From the NCBI RefSeq assembly GCF_003696235.1, contig NZ_RFFJ01000025.1, positions 1 through 44,882 on the forward strand: a stretch of 44,882 nucleotides of DNA, in the 5' to 3' direction. Below are positions 16,482-24,793 of the stretch, piece by piece (within the stretch, counting starts at the first letter, position 1; the number at the start of each line of letters is the position of its first letter). The translations under genes were made by a program, and so were the position numbers. Under the pieces are notes generated by a model. It was not told the origin of the DNA, did no database searches, and saw only the letters and a program-made list of their open reading frames with translations. Origin of the DNA: Streptomyces triticirhizae. Its GTDB lineage: Bacteria; Actinomycetota; Actinomycetes; Streptomycetales; Streptomycetaceae.

Positions 16482-17171
16482 TCAGACCCGGCTGCCCTCC
16501 AGCGCGGCGAGCAGCTGGTCGCTGGTGGCGACCGCGCCGAATATGCCGCCCTGCATACTGATCATGTTCAGGGCCGCCCGGTGGTTGCTCAGCTCGGTGG
16601 CGCCCGTGCAGTCGGAGAGCAACAGGCACTCGTAGCCACGGTCGTTGGCCTCGCGCATGGTGGTGTGGACGCAGACGTCCGTGGTGATGCCGGTCAGCAC
16701 CAGGTGGGTGATGCCACGGGTGCGCAACAGCAGGTCCAGGTCGGTGGCGTAGAAGGAGCCCTTGCCCGGCTTGTCGATGATCGGTTCCCCGGGTTCGGGG
16801 GCCACCTCGGGCACGATCTGCCAACCGGGCTCTCCCCGCACCAGAATCCGGCCACACGGACCGGCGGAGCCGATCTCGGCGCCCATCCGCGCCGAGCGCC
16901 AGCGCTTGTTGGCCGGCAGGTCCGCCAGGTCGGGGCGGTGACCCTCGCGGGTGTGGATCACGGTCATGCCGGCCGCGCGGGCTGCGGCCAGGACGCGCGC
17001 GGTGGGTTCGAGACCGGCGCGGGTGAGGGAGATGTCGTAACCCATGGCGTCGACATAGCCGTTGGGGCCGCAGAAGTCGGTCTGCCAGTCGATGCACAGG
17101 AGGGCGGTACGGGCGACGGTCACGTCGCCGTCGAAGGGCCAGGTGTAGGGGGTCGCGTCAACGGAGGCCAT
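16482..17171 (-). CDS. biuH: isochorismatase-family cysteine hydrolase, biuret hydrolase-like
   Basis: A 229-residue protein from the ATG at 17169-17171, preceded by AAGGA. The catalytic triad of the family is visible: Asp in LLCIDWQTDFCG, Lys in IIDKPGKGSF and nucleophile Cys in LTGITTDVCVHTTM, followed by REANDRGYECLLLSDC. Segments such as IHTREGHRPDLADLPANKRW, CGRILVRGEPGW and MQGGIFGAV match, as I recall them, biuret amidohydrolase rather than nicotinamidase or isochorismatase. A related ring-amide or ureido amidohydrolase remains possible. It would release ammonia from biuret-like compounds in the cytoplasm. The gene overlaps the end of the NCS1 permease gene by 14 bp, so uptake and hydrolysis are coupled. 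The longer open frame upstream is only the translated repeat. Confidence 0.8.
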   Translation of the reverse strand: MASVDATPYTWPFDGDVTVARTALLCIDWQTDFCGPNGYVDAMGYDISLTRAGLEPTARVLAAARAAGMTVIHTREGHRPDLADLPANKRWRSARMGAEIGSAGPCGRILVRGEPGWQIVPEVAPEPGEPIIDKPGKGSFYATDLDLLLRTRGITHLVLTGITTDVCVHTTMREANDRGYECLLLSDCTGATELSNHRAALNMISMQGGIFGAVATSDQLLAALEGSRV

Positions 17172-18642
17172 GGTTCTCGTTCCTTGCGGGTGCGGGTGCG
17201 GGTGCGGGTGCGGGTGCGGGTGCGGGTGCGGGTGCGGGTGCGGGTGCGGCGGTGGGGGTGGCGTCGGCGGGTGCGTCGGGCGCGTGGCCGCCGGCTGTGG
17301 CGGGGAGCAGCCGTTCGGCGAGGACATAGATGACGGCGGCGGCGACCATGCCGGTGACGGCCGAGCAGAACTCCGGCCCCTCGTAGTGCGCGAGCGTGGC
17401 CAGCGCGGCGCCGCCCGCCCAGGCGAGCAGCGGCGAGGGCCGCAGTCCCGGGACGACCGGCCGGGCCGCCGCCGCGCCGCGCCGCAGCAGCTGGTCGGTG
17501 ATCATCACCGCGCCGATGGGCGGCACGAAGACGCCCAGCAGGGTGAGCCAGGTCTCGAAGTGCTCCCAGACTCCGGCGAGGGCGACGCCCAGGCCGAGCA
17601 CCCCGATGACGAGCACCAGGCGTCGCATGGGCGCGCCCGTCAACTGCCCCCAGCCGACGGCCGCGTTGTACAGGCAGTGCGCGGAGACGGAGCCCAGGTT
17701 GACGAAGACGAAGACGACGGCCGCCGCCGTGAGCGCCCCGCCCTGGTCCGTCAGCAGGCCGAGGAAGTCCCCGCCCGCCGAGGCCGGCGCCACCGCCGCA
17801 CCAGCGGCGACCACCACGGCGCCGACGACCAGCGCCACCAGGTTGGCCACGGGGAAGGCCGTGAGCGAGGCGAGCACGGCCTCGCGACCGCTCCTGGACC
17901 AGCGGGTGAAGTCCGCCGTCATGGTGCCGGAGTCGACGAACCCGGCGATGACCATGGTGACGCAGGCCCCGAAGGCCAGGGCGCCGCCGGCCGGAGCCTG
18001 TCCCTCGTACGACAGCACGTCGGACACATCGGCCTCGCGGAGCGCCAGCACGATGGCCACGGCGCCGAGCACCAGGTACATCGGTGCCGCGACCCAGCCG
18101 ATGGCGGAGAGGGCGCGGATTCCGGCGTAGGCGAGGGCGACATAGAGCACGCCGGCGAGGAGCACGGTGCCCTCGGTGTGCCAGCCGAGGGCGGCGTGCA
18201 GGGTGGACCCGGTGAGGCCGACCTGGAAGGCGAACCAACCGATGACCACGGTCGCCAGGAACGCCGAGGCCAGGACGGCGCCGTGGGGACCGAAGGTGAC
18301 GGCGGCGATCCGGGCGAAGGTGTTCCCCGTGCGGCCGGCGAGGAAGCTGAGCGCCCCCACGTAGCCGCCGAGGACCAGGCAGCCGACGAGGATCGCGAGC
18401 ATCCCGACGGCGAAGCCGAGGTTGTAGGTGATGACCCCGCCGAAGACGGCGTTGGTCAGCACCATCGGGAAACCGAACCAGACGGACGAGACGGACAGCA
18501 GCGAGCGCCGGTGCTCCGGCGGAACGGGGCCGTCCTCGAACTCGTCCTGGAGCCGCACGCGGCGGTCGGGGGCCGAGGGAACGGGCGGGAAGTCGTCGGA
18601 TATGTCGGCTTGCTGTGGGGTTGTGGGACGCACTGAGGGCAT
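17158..18642 (-). CDS. NCS1-family nucleobase/hydantoin-type permease
   Basis: A 494-residue membrane protein with about twelve hydrophobic segments. Features of the CodB-like NCS1 branch include an SSVWFGFPMVLTNAVFGGVI first helix, NLGFAVGMLAILVGCLVLGG, GRTGNTFARIAAVTFGPHGA, FVDSGTMTADFTRWSRSGRE in the middle and VFVPPIGAVMITDQLL near the end. NCS1 proteins import cytosine, purines, allantoin or hydantoins with protons or sodium. Its partner here is a biuret-type hydrolase, so a urea-like or ring-opened nitrogen compound is a likely substrate (inference). The C-terminus is unusual: a run of alternating Ala-Pro encoded by ten GCGGGT hexamers, after which the frame ends inside the start of the hydrolase gene. 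Confidence 0.9.
   Translation of the reverse strand: MPSVRPTTPQQADISDDFPPVPSAPDRRVRLQDEFEDGPVPPEHRRSLLSVSSVWFGFPMVLTNAVFGGVITYNLGFAVGMLAILVGCLVLGGYVGALSFLAGRTGNTFARIAAVTFGPHGAVLASAFLATVVIGWFAFQVGLTGSTLHAALGWHTEGTVLLAGVLYVALAYAGIRALSAIGWVAAPMYLVLGAVAIVLALREADVSDVLSYEGQAPAGGALAFGACVTMVIAGFVDSGTMTADFTRWSRSGREAVLASLTAFPVANLVALVVGAVVVAAGAAVAPASAGGDFLGLLTDQGGALTAAAVVFVFVNLGSVSAHCLYNAAVGWGQLTGAPMRRLVLVIGVLGLGVALAGVWEHFETWLTLLGVFVPPIGAVMITDQLLRRGAAAARPVVPGLRPSPLLAWAGGAALATLAHYEGPEFCSAVTGMVAAAVIYVLAERLLPATAGGHAPDAPADATPTAAPAPAPAPAPAPAPAPAPAPARNENHGLR
17186..17245. repeat. hexanucleotide microsatellite, ten perfect units
   Basis: Ten consecutive GCGGGT units (plus strand). Read on the minus strand they encode the Ala-Pro tail of the NCS1 permease and lie 15 bp upstream of the hydrolase ATG. 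Unit gain or loss would keep the reading frame but change tail length and the distance to upstream signals. Confidence 0.95.
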
Positions 18643-18724
18643 GAGGAGGCTCCAGACGGCCGGCGGAGGCCGAGCAGCGGTTGACGGAGGCCGGGGGACG
18701 AACGCGGTGGAGTGGCGGGGGTGT

Positions 18725-19462
18725 TCAGACCTGGTGCAGCGCCATCCGCGCGATGGCGTGCGCCGCGCGCTTCTCGACGACGTCGAGGGACTCCCCGATG
18801 TGCCGGCGAAGCGCGGTGAGCGCCTCGGGCAGGCGCCCGGCGAGGACGTGCTCGACGATGTCGAGGTGTTCGGCGACGGTCCGCTCGACCCGGTCCTCGG
18901 TGAGGTAGTCGTACATTCGCGCCGGCCGGATTCGGAGGGTGACCGATTCCAGCGTCTCCGTCAGCCGGGGGTTGCCCGACGAGCGCAGCAGGGTGTGGTG
19001 GAACTCCTCGTCCTGAAGCACGAACCCGGGGTCGGGGGCCGGCAGGTCGGCGCGCAGCGCCCGCCAGTGATCGCGTAACGGTTCGAGGAGGGCGGCATCG
19101 TGCGTCACCGCTTCGGACTCCAGGGCGCGGGCGATGCCCCGCAGTTCCACGGTGACCCGCAGCTCATACAGGTCGCGCAGCTCGGTGAGGTTGAGCCTGA
19201 CGGTGTGGAAGCCGTCCGGCAGCCGCTGGAGCAGTCCGTCGGCGACGAGTCGAACCAGCGCCTCGCGGACGGGGGTTCGGGAGACGCCGAGTCGCTGGGC
19301 GAGGTGCAGTTCGACCAGCCGGGTGCGCATCCCGAACTCGCCCCGCAGCAGCATGTCGCGCAGTGCGACGTAGGTCTCCTCGCGCCGGTTCCGTCCGGCC
19401 CCGCCGGTTGCGGGGGTCCCGGACGGCTGTGTCGACACTCGTGTATGCGCGGCTGCATCCAT
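18725..19462 (-). CDS. GntR family regulator (FadR/VanR subfamily)
   Basis: A 245-residue protein from the ATG at 19460-19462. The winged helix is at about residues 28-95 (TYVALRDMLLRGEFGMRTRL, then RLGVSRTPVREALVRLVADG). The all-helical FCD effector domain follows (LRDLYELRVTVELRGIARAL; FHHTLLRSSGNPRL; AEHLDIVEHVLAGRLPEAL). FCD regulators sense small organic acids or degradation intermediates. It ends 82 bp upstream of the NCS1 permease on the same strand, so it most likely controls uptake and hydrolysis of the same nitrogen compound. The upstream region 19463-19692 has an AT-rich patch (GATCGTTTATTTCTTCGCTG, from 19500), the probable promoter and operator zone. Confidence 0.92.
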   Translation of the reverse strand: MDAAAHTRVSTQPSGTPATGGAGRNRREETYVALRDMLLRGEFGMRTRLVELHLAQRLGVSRTPVREALVRLVADGLLQRLPDGFHTVRLNLTELRDLYELRVTVELRGIARALESEAVTHDAALLEPLRDHWRALRADLPAPDPGFVLQDEEFHHTLLRSSGNPRLTETLESVTLRIRPARMYDYLTEDRVERTVAEHLDIVEHVLAGRLPEALTALRRHIGESLDVVEKRAAHAIARMALHQV

Positions 19463-19692
19463 GGCCGGAGACGCTAAGCAGCCGCAGTTTCCGTCGCTTT
19501 GATCGTTTATTTCTTCGCTGTTAAGGGATCGGCAGGACGCGAACGGGACCGGCCGGGCTCCCCGCCACCGCCAACCGGCCCGCTCGCTCCGGAGGCGCCC
19601 CGTGCTCTCTCCCATGGAGCGGCCGGGGCTGGTTCCGCTTCGCGGTCACCGCCCGCCGAGCGGCCCCTGGCACGCGCGGCGCGTGGGGTGGG

Positions 19693-19718
19693 GCCGGCGG
19701 CGACGTGGCGCCGCCGGC
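19693..19718 (-). terminator. hairpin after the GH43 gene
   Basis: GCCGGCGGCG (19693-19702) and CGCCGCCGGC (19709-19718) are perfect 10-bp arms with a 6-nt loop, 20 bp beyond the stop of the GH43 gene on the minus strand. Confidence 0.65.
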
Positions 19719-19737
19719 CGGCTCCGGTGAGCGGTGT

Positions 19738-20856
19738 CTATCCGCCGTATGCCGCGAGCAGGCGGTCATACTCGGCTGTGGTCACCGGGAGTACGGTGCC
19801 GTGGCGCGGGCTTCCCGGCATGGCGTGGTCGGTGACCAGGCGCCAGTCGCCGCTGGCCAGGTCGGTGGTTTCGAACGGCACATAGCCTCGGCCGCCGTAC
19901 TCGTCGATGAAGAGGTACCACCTCTCCTCGGTGTTGGACCTGAAGACCAGCGGACCTTCGCCACTGCTGATGGCGCCGTGGCCGATGCCCTCGCGCACGG
20001 CGGTCCACTCGCCGGTGAGCGCGGTGCCCTGTTCCTGGAAGACCATCTTGCCGTACGGGTTCGCGTCGTCGGCACCGCGCTCGTCCTTGGAGAAACGCTG
20101 GTAGACACCGTTGTGCTGGATCACGGTCGAGTCGATCACCGACCAGCCGCGGTCGATCCAGACCCGCGCCTCGGTGAAGCTGACGAAGTCGGTCGTCGTG
20201 GCGTAGAGCATCCGGTTGTAGGAGTCGCCGGTGTGGTCCGGGTTGTCATAGAGCTTGGACGCCCAGTAGACGACGTACACGTTCCGCTCGGCGTCCCAAG
20301 TGGCCTCGGGGGCCCAGGTGTTGCCCGCCGCCTCCGGCGAGACCATGGCCAGCCGGGGCGCCGACCAGTCGACCAGGTCGTCGGACTCCCAGACAACGAT
20401 GGCGCGACTGCCGTGGCGCTGCGCGCCGTCCCAGTCACCGTTGCCGTGGATGCGTAGATCGGTGGCGATCTGGTAGAAGCGCCCGCCGTCCGGGGAGCGG
20501 AGGATGAACGGGTCGCGCACGCCGCCCGTGCCGACGTCGGAGCGGAGCACCGGGGCGCCGCTGTTCAACTGCCGCCAGCGCAGCGGGTCGTTGCCCTCGC
20601 TCAGCGCGAAGTACACCTGCTCGCCGTTCTCGCTGCCCTCGCCGGTGAAGTAGCTGAAGAGGTAACCGCCGTACTCGTTCTCGTGGGGGCGAGGGCCCCC
20701 GGTGCTGCCGCTCGCCGTGCCGGTGAACGCCGTTCCCGCGAGCGTCGCGGCGGCGAGTCCGCCGGCGGCACCGCCCAGCAGCCGCCGACGGGAGGGGGAA
20801 CGCGCGGCCCGGCCAGCGGCTGCTGGGTCGGGCGCGTGGGAGGTGTCTGTGATCAC
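19738..20856 (-). CDS. Tat-exported glycoside hydrolase family 43-like protein
   Basis: A 372-residue protein from a GTG at 20854-20856, preceded by GAAGGGA. It has a twin-arginine signal (SPSRRRLLGGAAGG, then AAATLAGTAFTGTASG). The mature part has the five-bladed propeller features of GH43: GVRDPFILRSPDG with the base Asp, NTWAPEATWDAERNVYVVYW in the middle, and ISSGEGPLVFRS, whose Glu is the likely general acid. GH43 enzymes remove arabinose or xylose from plant polysaccharides. It lies next to the secreted GH5 gene on the same strand but 459 bp away, with hairpins between, so they are probably separate transcripts. The precise substrate cannot be read from the sequence. Confidence 0.85.
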   Translation of the reverse strand: MITDTSHAPDPAAAGRAARSPSRRRLLGGAAGGLAAATLAGTAFTGTASGSTGGPRPHENEYGGYLFSYFTGEGSENGEQVYFALSEGNDPLRWRQLNSGAPVLRSDVGTGGVRDPFILRSPDGGRFYQIATDLRIHGNGDWDGAQRHGSRAIVVWESDDLVDWSAPRLAMVSPEAAGNTWAPEATWDAERNVYVVYWASKLYDNPDHTGDSYNRMLYATTTDFVSFTEARVWIDRGWSVIDSTVIQHNGVYQRFSKDERGADDANPYGKMVFQEQGTALTGEWTAVREGIGHGAISSGEGPLVFRSNTEERWYLFIDEYGGRGYVPFETTDLASGDWRLVTDHAMPGSPRHGTVLPVTTAEYDRLLAAYGG

Positions 20857-20897
20857 GAGGTCGGTCCCTTCGTTCCTGAGGTGTGAGGAGCGGAGCG

Positions 20898-20932
20898 CGC
20901 CCACGTCCCGGCGGCGCGCCGGAACGTGGGCG
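20898..20932 (-). promoter_or_regulatory. long stem-loop just upstream of the GH43 start
   Basis: CGCCCACGT (20898-20906) and ACGTGGGCG (20924-20932) pair perfectly, enclosing a second stem CCGGCG/CGCCGG (20908-20922). It is 42 bp upstream of the GH43 start codon, so it is either an operator or a leader hairpin. Confidence 0.4.
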
Positions 20933-21039
20933 TCGCGTCAGGCCCGTGCGCCGGTGCGGGACGCCGCTGCCGCCCGTCGCCACGCGCGGTGGTCGGTGGG
21001 GCTGGCGCGGCATCCCCGGCGGCGACGCGCACGCTCACC

Positions 21040-21079
21040 TGGCCCGTCGCTCCCCTCCGGCGAGCGGAGCGACGGGCCA
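21040..21079 (-). terminator. 13-bp inverted repeat between the GH5 and GH43 genes
   Basis: TGGCCCGTCGCTC (21040-21052) pairs perfectly with GAGCGACGGGCCA (21067-21079). It is downstream of GH5 but 236 bp past its stop, so it may be a distal terminator or an independent structure. Nothing else in 20933-21315 could be assigned. Confidence 0.45.
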
Positions 21080-21315
21080 GGCGTCCGTGCCGTGGCCGGC
21101 GCACCCTGATGCGAGGCGTTTCGCCCACGCGGGGCGGGGTGCGCCGCCACGTCTGGGCCGAAGGGCAGCGCGGACGGTGGTTCACCACGGCCGAACGGCG
21201 AGGGAGGACGTGCCAGCCCGCGGCTCTGGGGGTCAGTTCCGGCGAACGGAAGGGGTCCCCCGGGCGGCAGCCCCACCAGGACTCCGTGGGCTCGGCACGA
21301 GGGGTGCGTCGGGGG

Positions 21316-22350
21316 TCAGCCCTGGCCCCAGGCGTGGTGCAGCCGGTCCAGGCCGCTCTGGTTGGTGACCTCAAGGGTGAGGTCGGTGCCGCTGCCTCCG
21401 AGCGTGGTCAGCGAGTAGGAGTCACCGTTGCGGAGGCCCGGCCAGTAGACCGAGCCCAGGCCCAGCTCCCGGACGGCGTCGGTCGCCGCCTGGATGTAGG
21501 CGATCTCGTTGGAGCCGTTGATCGGGCCGTTGTAGTCCAGCCCGGTGGTCATCGCGGCGCCGAACTCGTCGAGCACGGTGCGGGAGGCGCAGGAACCTAT
21601 CCGGTCGCGCAGGTCCGAGGCCCACTGGTCGTAGCTGGTCCAGTCCTCGTGCCAGAACCCGTACTGGTGCAGGGCCAGCAGCGTGCCGTCCAACCTGCTG
21701 TCGGCGCAGACCGGCGTGACGTCCTCGCTGTATCCGGTGCCGCCGATGAGCACGCGCTCCCTGGGCACCGACGGATAGGTCGACAGCCAGTCGGCCGCGA
21801 TGTCCAGCCACTCCGACTCGGCGTAGCCGTGCGGCTCGTTCATCGGCTCGAAGTAGACCCCGTCGTTGCCGACGTAGTCCGAGGTGATCGCGTCCCACAT
21901 CGCGTCGTAGGCGGCCCCGTCGTCGATCCGGCCGTCCTTGGAGTTGTCCGCCTCCCAGTACCCCAGGATGACCTTGAAGCCCTGGTCGGTCGCCGCGTCG
22001 ATCGCACCGGTGTAGGAGCCCCACCAGTCGCCGTTCACGGACGGCGGGTTGACCGGCAGCCGGACCGTGTTGGCGCCCAGCGCCGCGAACTCGGAGATGA
22101 TCGACTCAGCCTTGGCGTACGTGGTCGCGTAGTCGTCGCCGGTGGACAGTCCCGAGGGGACCACGGCGTCCGAGGCGAAGTTGTCCCGGGGGTCGGCCCA
22201 GTTGACGCCCTGGAACTCGCTCACGGCCAACGGCGCCGACGGCTCCTCCTTCGGCTCGGCGGTCGCGAGGGGCGACACGGCTCCCAACAGCAGCGCGGAT
22301 GTGCCGATGGCGGCCGCATAGTACGCTTTCGGGCGGCTCTTTCGTGACAT
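21316..22350 (-). CDS. secreted glycoside hydrolase family 5-like protein
   Basis: A 344-residue protein from the ATG at 22348-22350, preceded by AGGAAGG. A Sec signal peptide (MSRKSRPKAYYAAAIGTSA, cleavage near ATA-EP) precedes a single TIM-barrel domain. The GH5 landmarks are GANTVRLPVNPPS, VYFEPMNEPHG with the acid/base Glu, LLALHQYGFWHED and TVLDEFGAAMTTG with the nucleophile Glu. No carbohydrate-binding module is attached. GH5 enzymes attack beta-linked glucans, mannans or related polymers; the subfamily is not clear. A LacI-type palindrome about 210 bp upstream suggests sugar-responsive control. Confidence 0.85.
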   Translation of the reverse strand: MSRKSRPKAYYAAAIGTSALLLGAVSPLATAEPKEEPSAPLAVSEFQGVNWADPRDNFASDAVVPSGLSTGDDYATTYAKAESIISEFAALGANTVRLPVNPPSVNGDWWGSYTGAIDAATDQGFKVILGYWEADNSKDGRIDDGAAYDAMWDAITSDYVGNDGVYFEPMNEPHGYAESEWLDIAADWLSTYPSVPRERVLIGGTGYSEDVTPVCADSRLDGTLLALHQYGFWHEDWTSYDQWASDLRDRIGSCASRTVLDEFGAAMTTGLDYNGPINGSNEIAYIQAATDAVRELGLGSVYWPGLRNGDSYSLTTLGGSGTDLTLEVTNQSGLDRLHHAWGQG

Positions 22351-22529
22351 GACGTGCCTTCCTGATGAGTTGTGTGTGGTGCGCGAGAGAGCGGGCGTCC
22401 GGACGATTCGCGGTCGTTCCGGAGCCCGCGCTGGTCTCGTCACCCGCTGCCGGGCCCTCCTGGGGCCCGCTGCTCCGTGGGAGCGGTTGATGCCGGGTGG
22501 CGAGGCCAAAGCCTGTCCCTGCCAGGGAA

Positions 22530-22574
22530 GTTGCCTCCCCAGGGGAGAGCAACGACGGGATGTTTACGCAAACA
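22530..22574 (-). promoter_or_regulatory. LacI-type operator and adjacent inverted repeat upstream of GH5
   Basis: TGTTTACGCAAACA (22561-22574) fits the TGTTTnCGnAAACA palindrome expected for LacI-family repressors of sugar genes. Directly beside it, CTCCCC-A-GGGGAG (22535-22547), flanked by GTTGC and GCAAC, forms a second dyad (22530-22553). Both are about 180-225 bp upstream of the GH5 start. A partial TGGGAGCG near 22478 recalls one half of a CebR box. No regulator gene is adjacent. Confidence 0.45.
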
Positions 22575-22989
22575 TGGGTGACCTGAAAAAAGACGCCACC
22601 GGCGACGAAGAGGTCCTCCCGCACGAAGATGGCGCCACCCAGGGGGAGATGGCCGGCATTCGCGCCAGCTCCTGTGTGTACGTGCGCGAACGACACGAGC
22701 CCTCCCGGAGAGCGTCCCGTCCCACCCCAACCCGCCATGGGGGCAGTGACATCGCCCCGAAGGCTAGAAGCAGCCCCAAAAAGGAGTCAACACGTCTGCG
22801 CGACATTCATCAGATGCCAACGCCGTCCGGCGCGCCATCCGTTGCCCCGACGCGTGCCGTCGGCGCCTCTCGGAGCTGCTCCCCGACGGCTGCCGCCGGC
22901 TCTGCCGTCGAGCGGCGGGGGCGGGCCTCGTTGTTGCCGCGCGGAGTGAGGGCGAGCTGGGGCCGAGTGGGTGCCGAGGTGTCGGTGGA

Positions 22990-23180
22990 AGTCCTCCTGA
23001 CCGCGCTGCCACCGGCCGGTGCGGGCGGTGGTCGCGGACGTGAAGCACGGGGACGGGACCGTGGCCGACCGCGACACGTTCGGCGTGCCGTGGGCGCGGA
23101 TGCGCGAAGCACCCGGCGAGGGACGCCCGGACTTCTCCGCGCTCCATCCGGCACGCCAACGCCGCGTGCAGGCCGTCGCC
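22990..23180 (+). pseudogene. possible relic of an unidentified gene
   Basis: One plus-strand frame reads VRAVVADVKHGDGTVADRDT, then FGVPWARMREAPGEG and RPDFSALHPARQRRVQA. The last part recalls an HPxRQR segment in uncharacterised actinomycete proteins, but I cannot name the family. It lacks both ends. The remainder of 22575-22989 shows nothing recognisable apart from AAAAAGGAG near 22778, not followed by a usable start. Confidence 0.3.
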
Positions 23181-23211
23181 GCAGGGGGCGCGGCGGGGCC
23201 GCCGCCTGCGG

Positions 23212-23457
23212 TCAGGCGTCCGGGGGCGGGGACCCGGCCCCGGGGGAGCGGTGGGCGTGCTGTGCCGCGCGGGACCGCGTGGCCGCCCAGATGGCGAGGA
23301 GTTCGAGCCGGTCCTCGGACGCGGTGCCTGGTTCGGCGGTGTAGACGACCAGGTCGTGCACGGCTCGGTCCGACACGTGGAGGTCGAGGGACTGGAAGGT
23401 CAGCTCCAGATGGCCGACGTCGGGGTGCCGGAGCCGTTTGACGCCGTCGTGGCGCAT
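23212..23457 (-). pseudogene. relic of an XRE regulator with MmyB-like domain (C-terminal end)
   Basis: The 81-codon fragment contains GVKRLRHPDVGHLEL, TFQSLDLHVSDRAVHDLVVY and TAEPGTASEDRLELLAIWAA, the characteristic C-terminal end of the MmyB-like ligand domain. Full proteins have about 280 residues with an N-terminal helix-turn-helix; about 200 residues are missing. The break is at about 23458-23470, the same place where the oppositely oriented aldo-keto reductase loses its N-terminus. Confidence 0.75.
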
Positions 23458-23471
23458 CAGACGACGGCCGG

Positions 23472-24359
23472 CCGGGCGACGGCCACTTCGGAAGCCGGTG
23501 GAGCGCGTCCGACCTGCGGGAGGTCGCCGAGAGGGCGCGGTCGAACGGCTTCACCTTGTGGGACACCGCCGCTGTGTACGGCATGGGCCGCTCGGAGACG
23601 GCCCTCGCCCAGGCCCTCACGGGCCAGGACCGTGGCGCGTACCTGCTGTCGACGAAGTTCACGCCGCAGATCGCGGGGGACGGCGACGATCCGGTCGCCG
23701 ACATGCTGGAGCAGAGCCTCGCCCGCATGGGCACGGACTACGTGGATCTGCTGTGGGTCCACAATCCCGCCGACGTGGCACGGTGGACGCCGCCTCTGAT
23801 CCCGCTGCTGAGGAGCGGCGGGGTCAGGCATGTCGGCGTCTCGAACCACACCGTCGAGCAGGTCGCTCTCGCCGACCGGCTCCTCGGTGAGGCCGGCTTC
23901 CGCGTGGAGGCCGTCCAGAACCACTTCAGCCTCCTGCACCGGGCCCCCGACCGCGCGGGTCTCCTCGACTACTGCCGTGACCACGACGTGCGGTTCTTCG
24001 CCTACATGGTCCTCGAACAAGGGGCGCTGACCGGCAGGTACGGTCCGGCCCGTCCGCTGCCGGAGGGCAGCGGACGGGCGGCGGCGTACAACGGCGTCCT
24101 GGACCGGCTCCAGCCGCTGACGGAGCGGACGGGGGCGATCGGTGAGGACCGGGGCGCGTCCGCCGCCGAGGTCGCCACCGCCTGGGCCCTCGCCAAGGGG
24201 ACCACCCCGATCGTCGGGGTGACGAAGGCGGCTCATGTCGACGGGCTGGTACGCGCGCGCGAAACGCGGCTCACGGCCTCGGAGATCGCGGAACTGGAGG
24301 CGCTGGCGGACGCCGCGGACGTGGACACACGCGGCTGGTGGGAGCGGGAGACGCGGTAG
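23472..24359 (+). pseudogene. aldo/keto reductase lacking its N-terminus
   Basis: About 296 codons in frame to the TAG at 24357-24359. Homology begins abruptly with GHFGSRWSASDLREV (from 23481), then FTLWDTAAVYGMGRSE with the catalytic Asp and Tyr. It continues normally: YLLSTKFTPQIA with the Lys, YVDLLWVHNPADV with the His, VGVSNHTVEQ, VQNHFSLLHR, FFAYMVLEQGALTG and GTTPIVGVTKAAHVDGLV. About 25 residues, including the first barrel strand, and any start codon are missing; the only internal start is a TTG at 23556, inside the catalytic strand. The active-site residues are intact but the fold is probably compromised. It abuts the MmyB relic head to head. Confidence 0.7.
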
Positions 24360-24378
24360 CGGCCACCGGCTCCGCTGC

Positions 24379-24432
24379 GGTGCGTCGCCGCCGCCTGCCC
24401 CGAGAACGGGCTCGTCGTGGACCCGTTCAACA
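24379..24432 (+). pseudogene. tiny relic of a DNA methyltransferase
   Basis: The frame reads RCVAAACPENGLVVDPFN, matching the segment before and including DPF of the SAM-binding DPFxGSGTT motif in N4/N6-type DNA methylases. It breaks off inside the motif (continuing TPPAGG). Only 18 codons are recognisable, so this is tentative. Confidence 0.4.
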
Positions 24433-24454
24433 CGCCACCTGCGGGCGGCGACGG

Positions 24455-24655
24455 TTCTGGGGGGCACCCGCTATGCCGACGTCTCCCAGGCGCTCGCCAG
24501 GCACCGCTGTTTCTCCGCCGCGCGGGGCAACATCCTCACCACGCTCGGCCAGGCGGACATCGACCGGTGGCAGAATGCTGGCGGTCACCGACCCGCCGCG
24601 TCACACGCGGCTGAAAGCCACACTCGTACCCCACCTGAGCGAACCAGCGTTCCGC
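24455..24655 (+). pseudogene. relic of a cytochrome P450 with a frameshift
   Basis: One frame reads GGTRYADVSQALARHRCFSA then ARGNILTTLGQADI. After a shift near 24573 the next frame continues RMLAVTDPPRHTRLKATL then VPHLSEPAFRAL. Together they form the B-to-C helix part of a bacterial P450, including DPPRHTRLK just before the C helix. The oxygen-binding I helix and the haem cysteine are missing, so it cannot be functional. Confidence 0.65.
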
Positions 24656-24664
24656 GCTCTCTGT

Positions 24665-24793
24665 TCCGTCGGCGGTCCGGAGCCGGTGCAGCAGGTGGTC
24701 GAGGTAGGTGGGCCTGTCGATCAGCGGCACGGTGAAGCGGTGGCCGGAGGAGAACCCGGCGGGGAGTTCGGCCCGTTCGCGGGCCGGAAGTCC
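24665..24793 (-). pseudogene. relic of a D-amino-acid-oxidase-like FAD oxidoreductase
   Basis: The minus-strand frame reads GLPARERAELPAGFSSGHRF then TVPLIDRPTYLDHLLHRLRT, resembling an internal segment of DAO-type FAD oxidoreductases (FxSGxRFTxPLIDMPxYLxxL). Neither the FAD-binding N-terminus nor the C-terminus is present. Confidence 0.5.

Noticed and set aside
17186..17245. CRISPR-like repeats
   Set aside because: Contiguous 6-bp units without spacers form a microsatellite, not an array.
15066..17333. Long plus-strand open frame over the relic region and hydrolase gene
   Set aside because: Low-complexity Arg/Gly composition and overlap with recognised minus-strand genes show it is a shadow.
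22470..22490. CebR operator upstream of GH5
   Set aside because: Only one half (TGGGAGCG) is present; the inverted half is missing.
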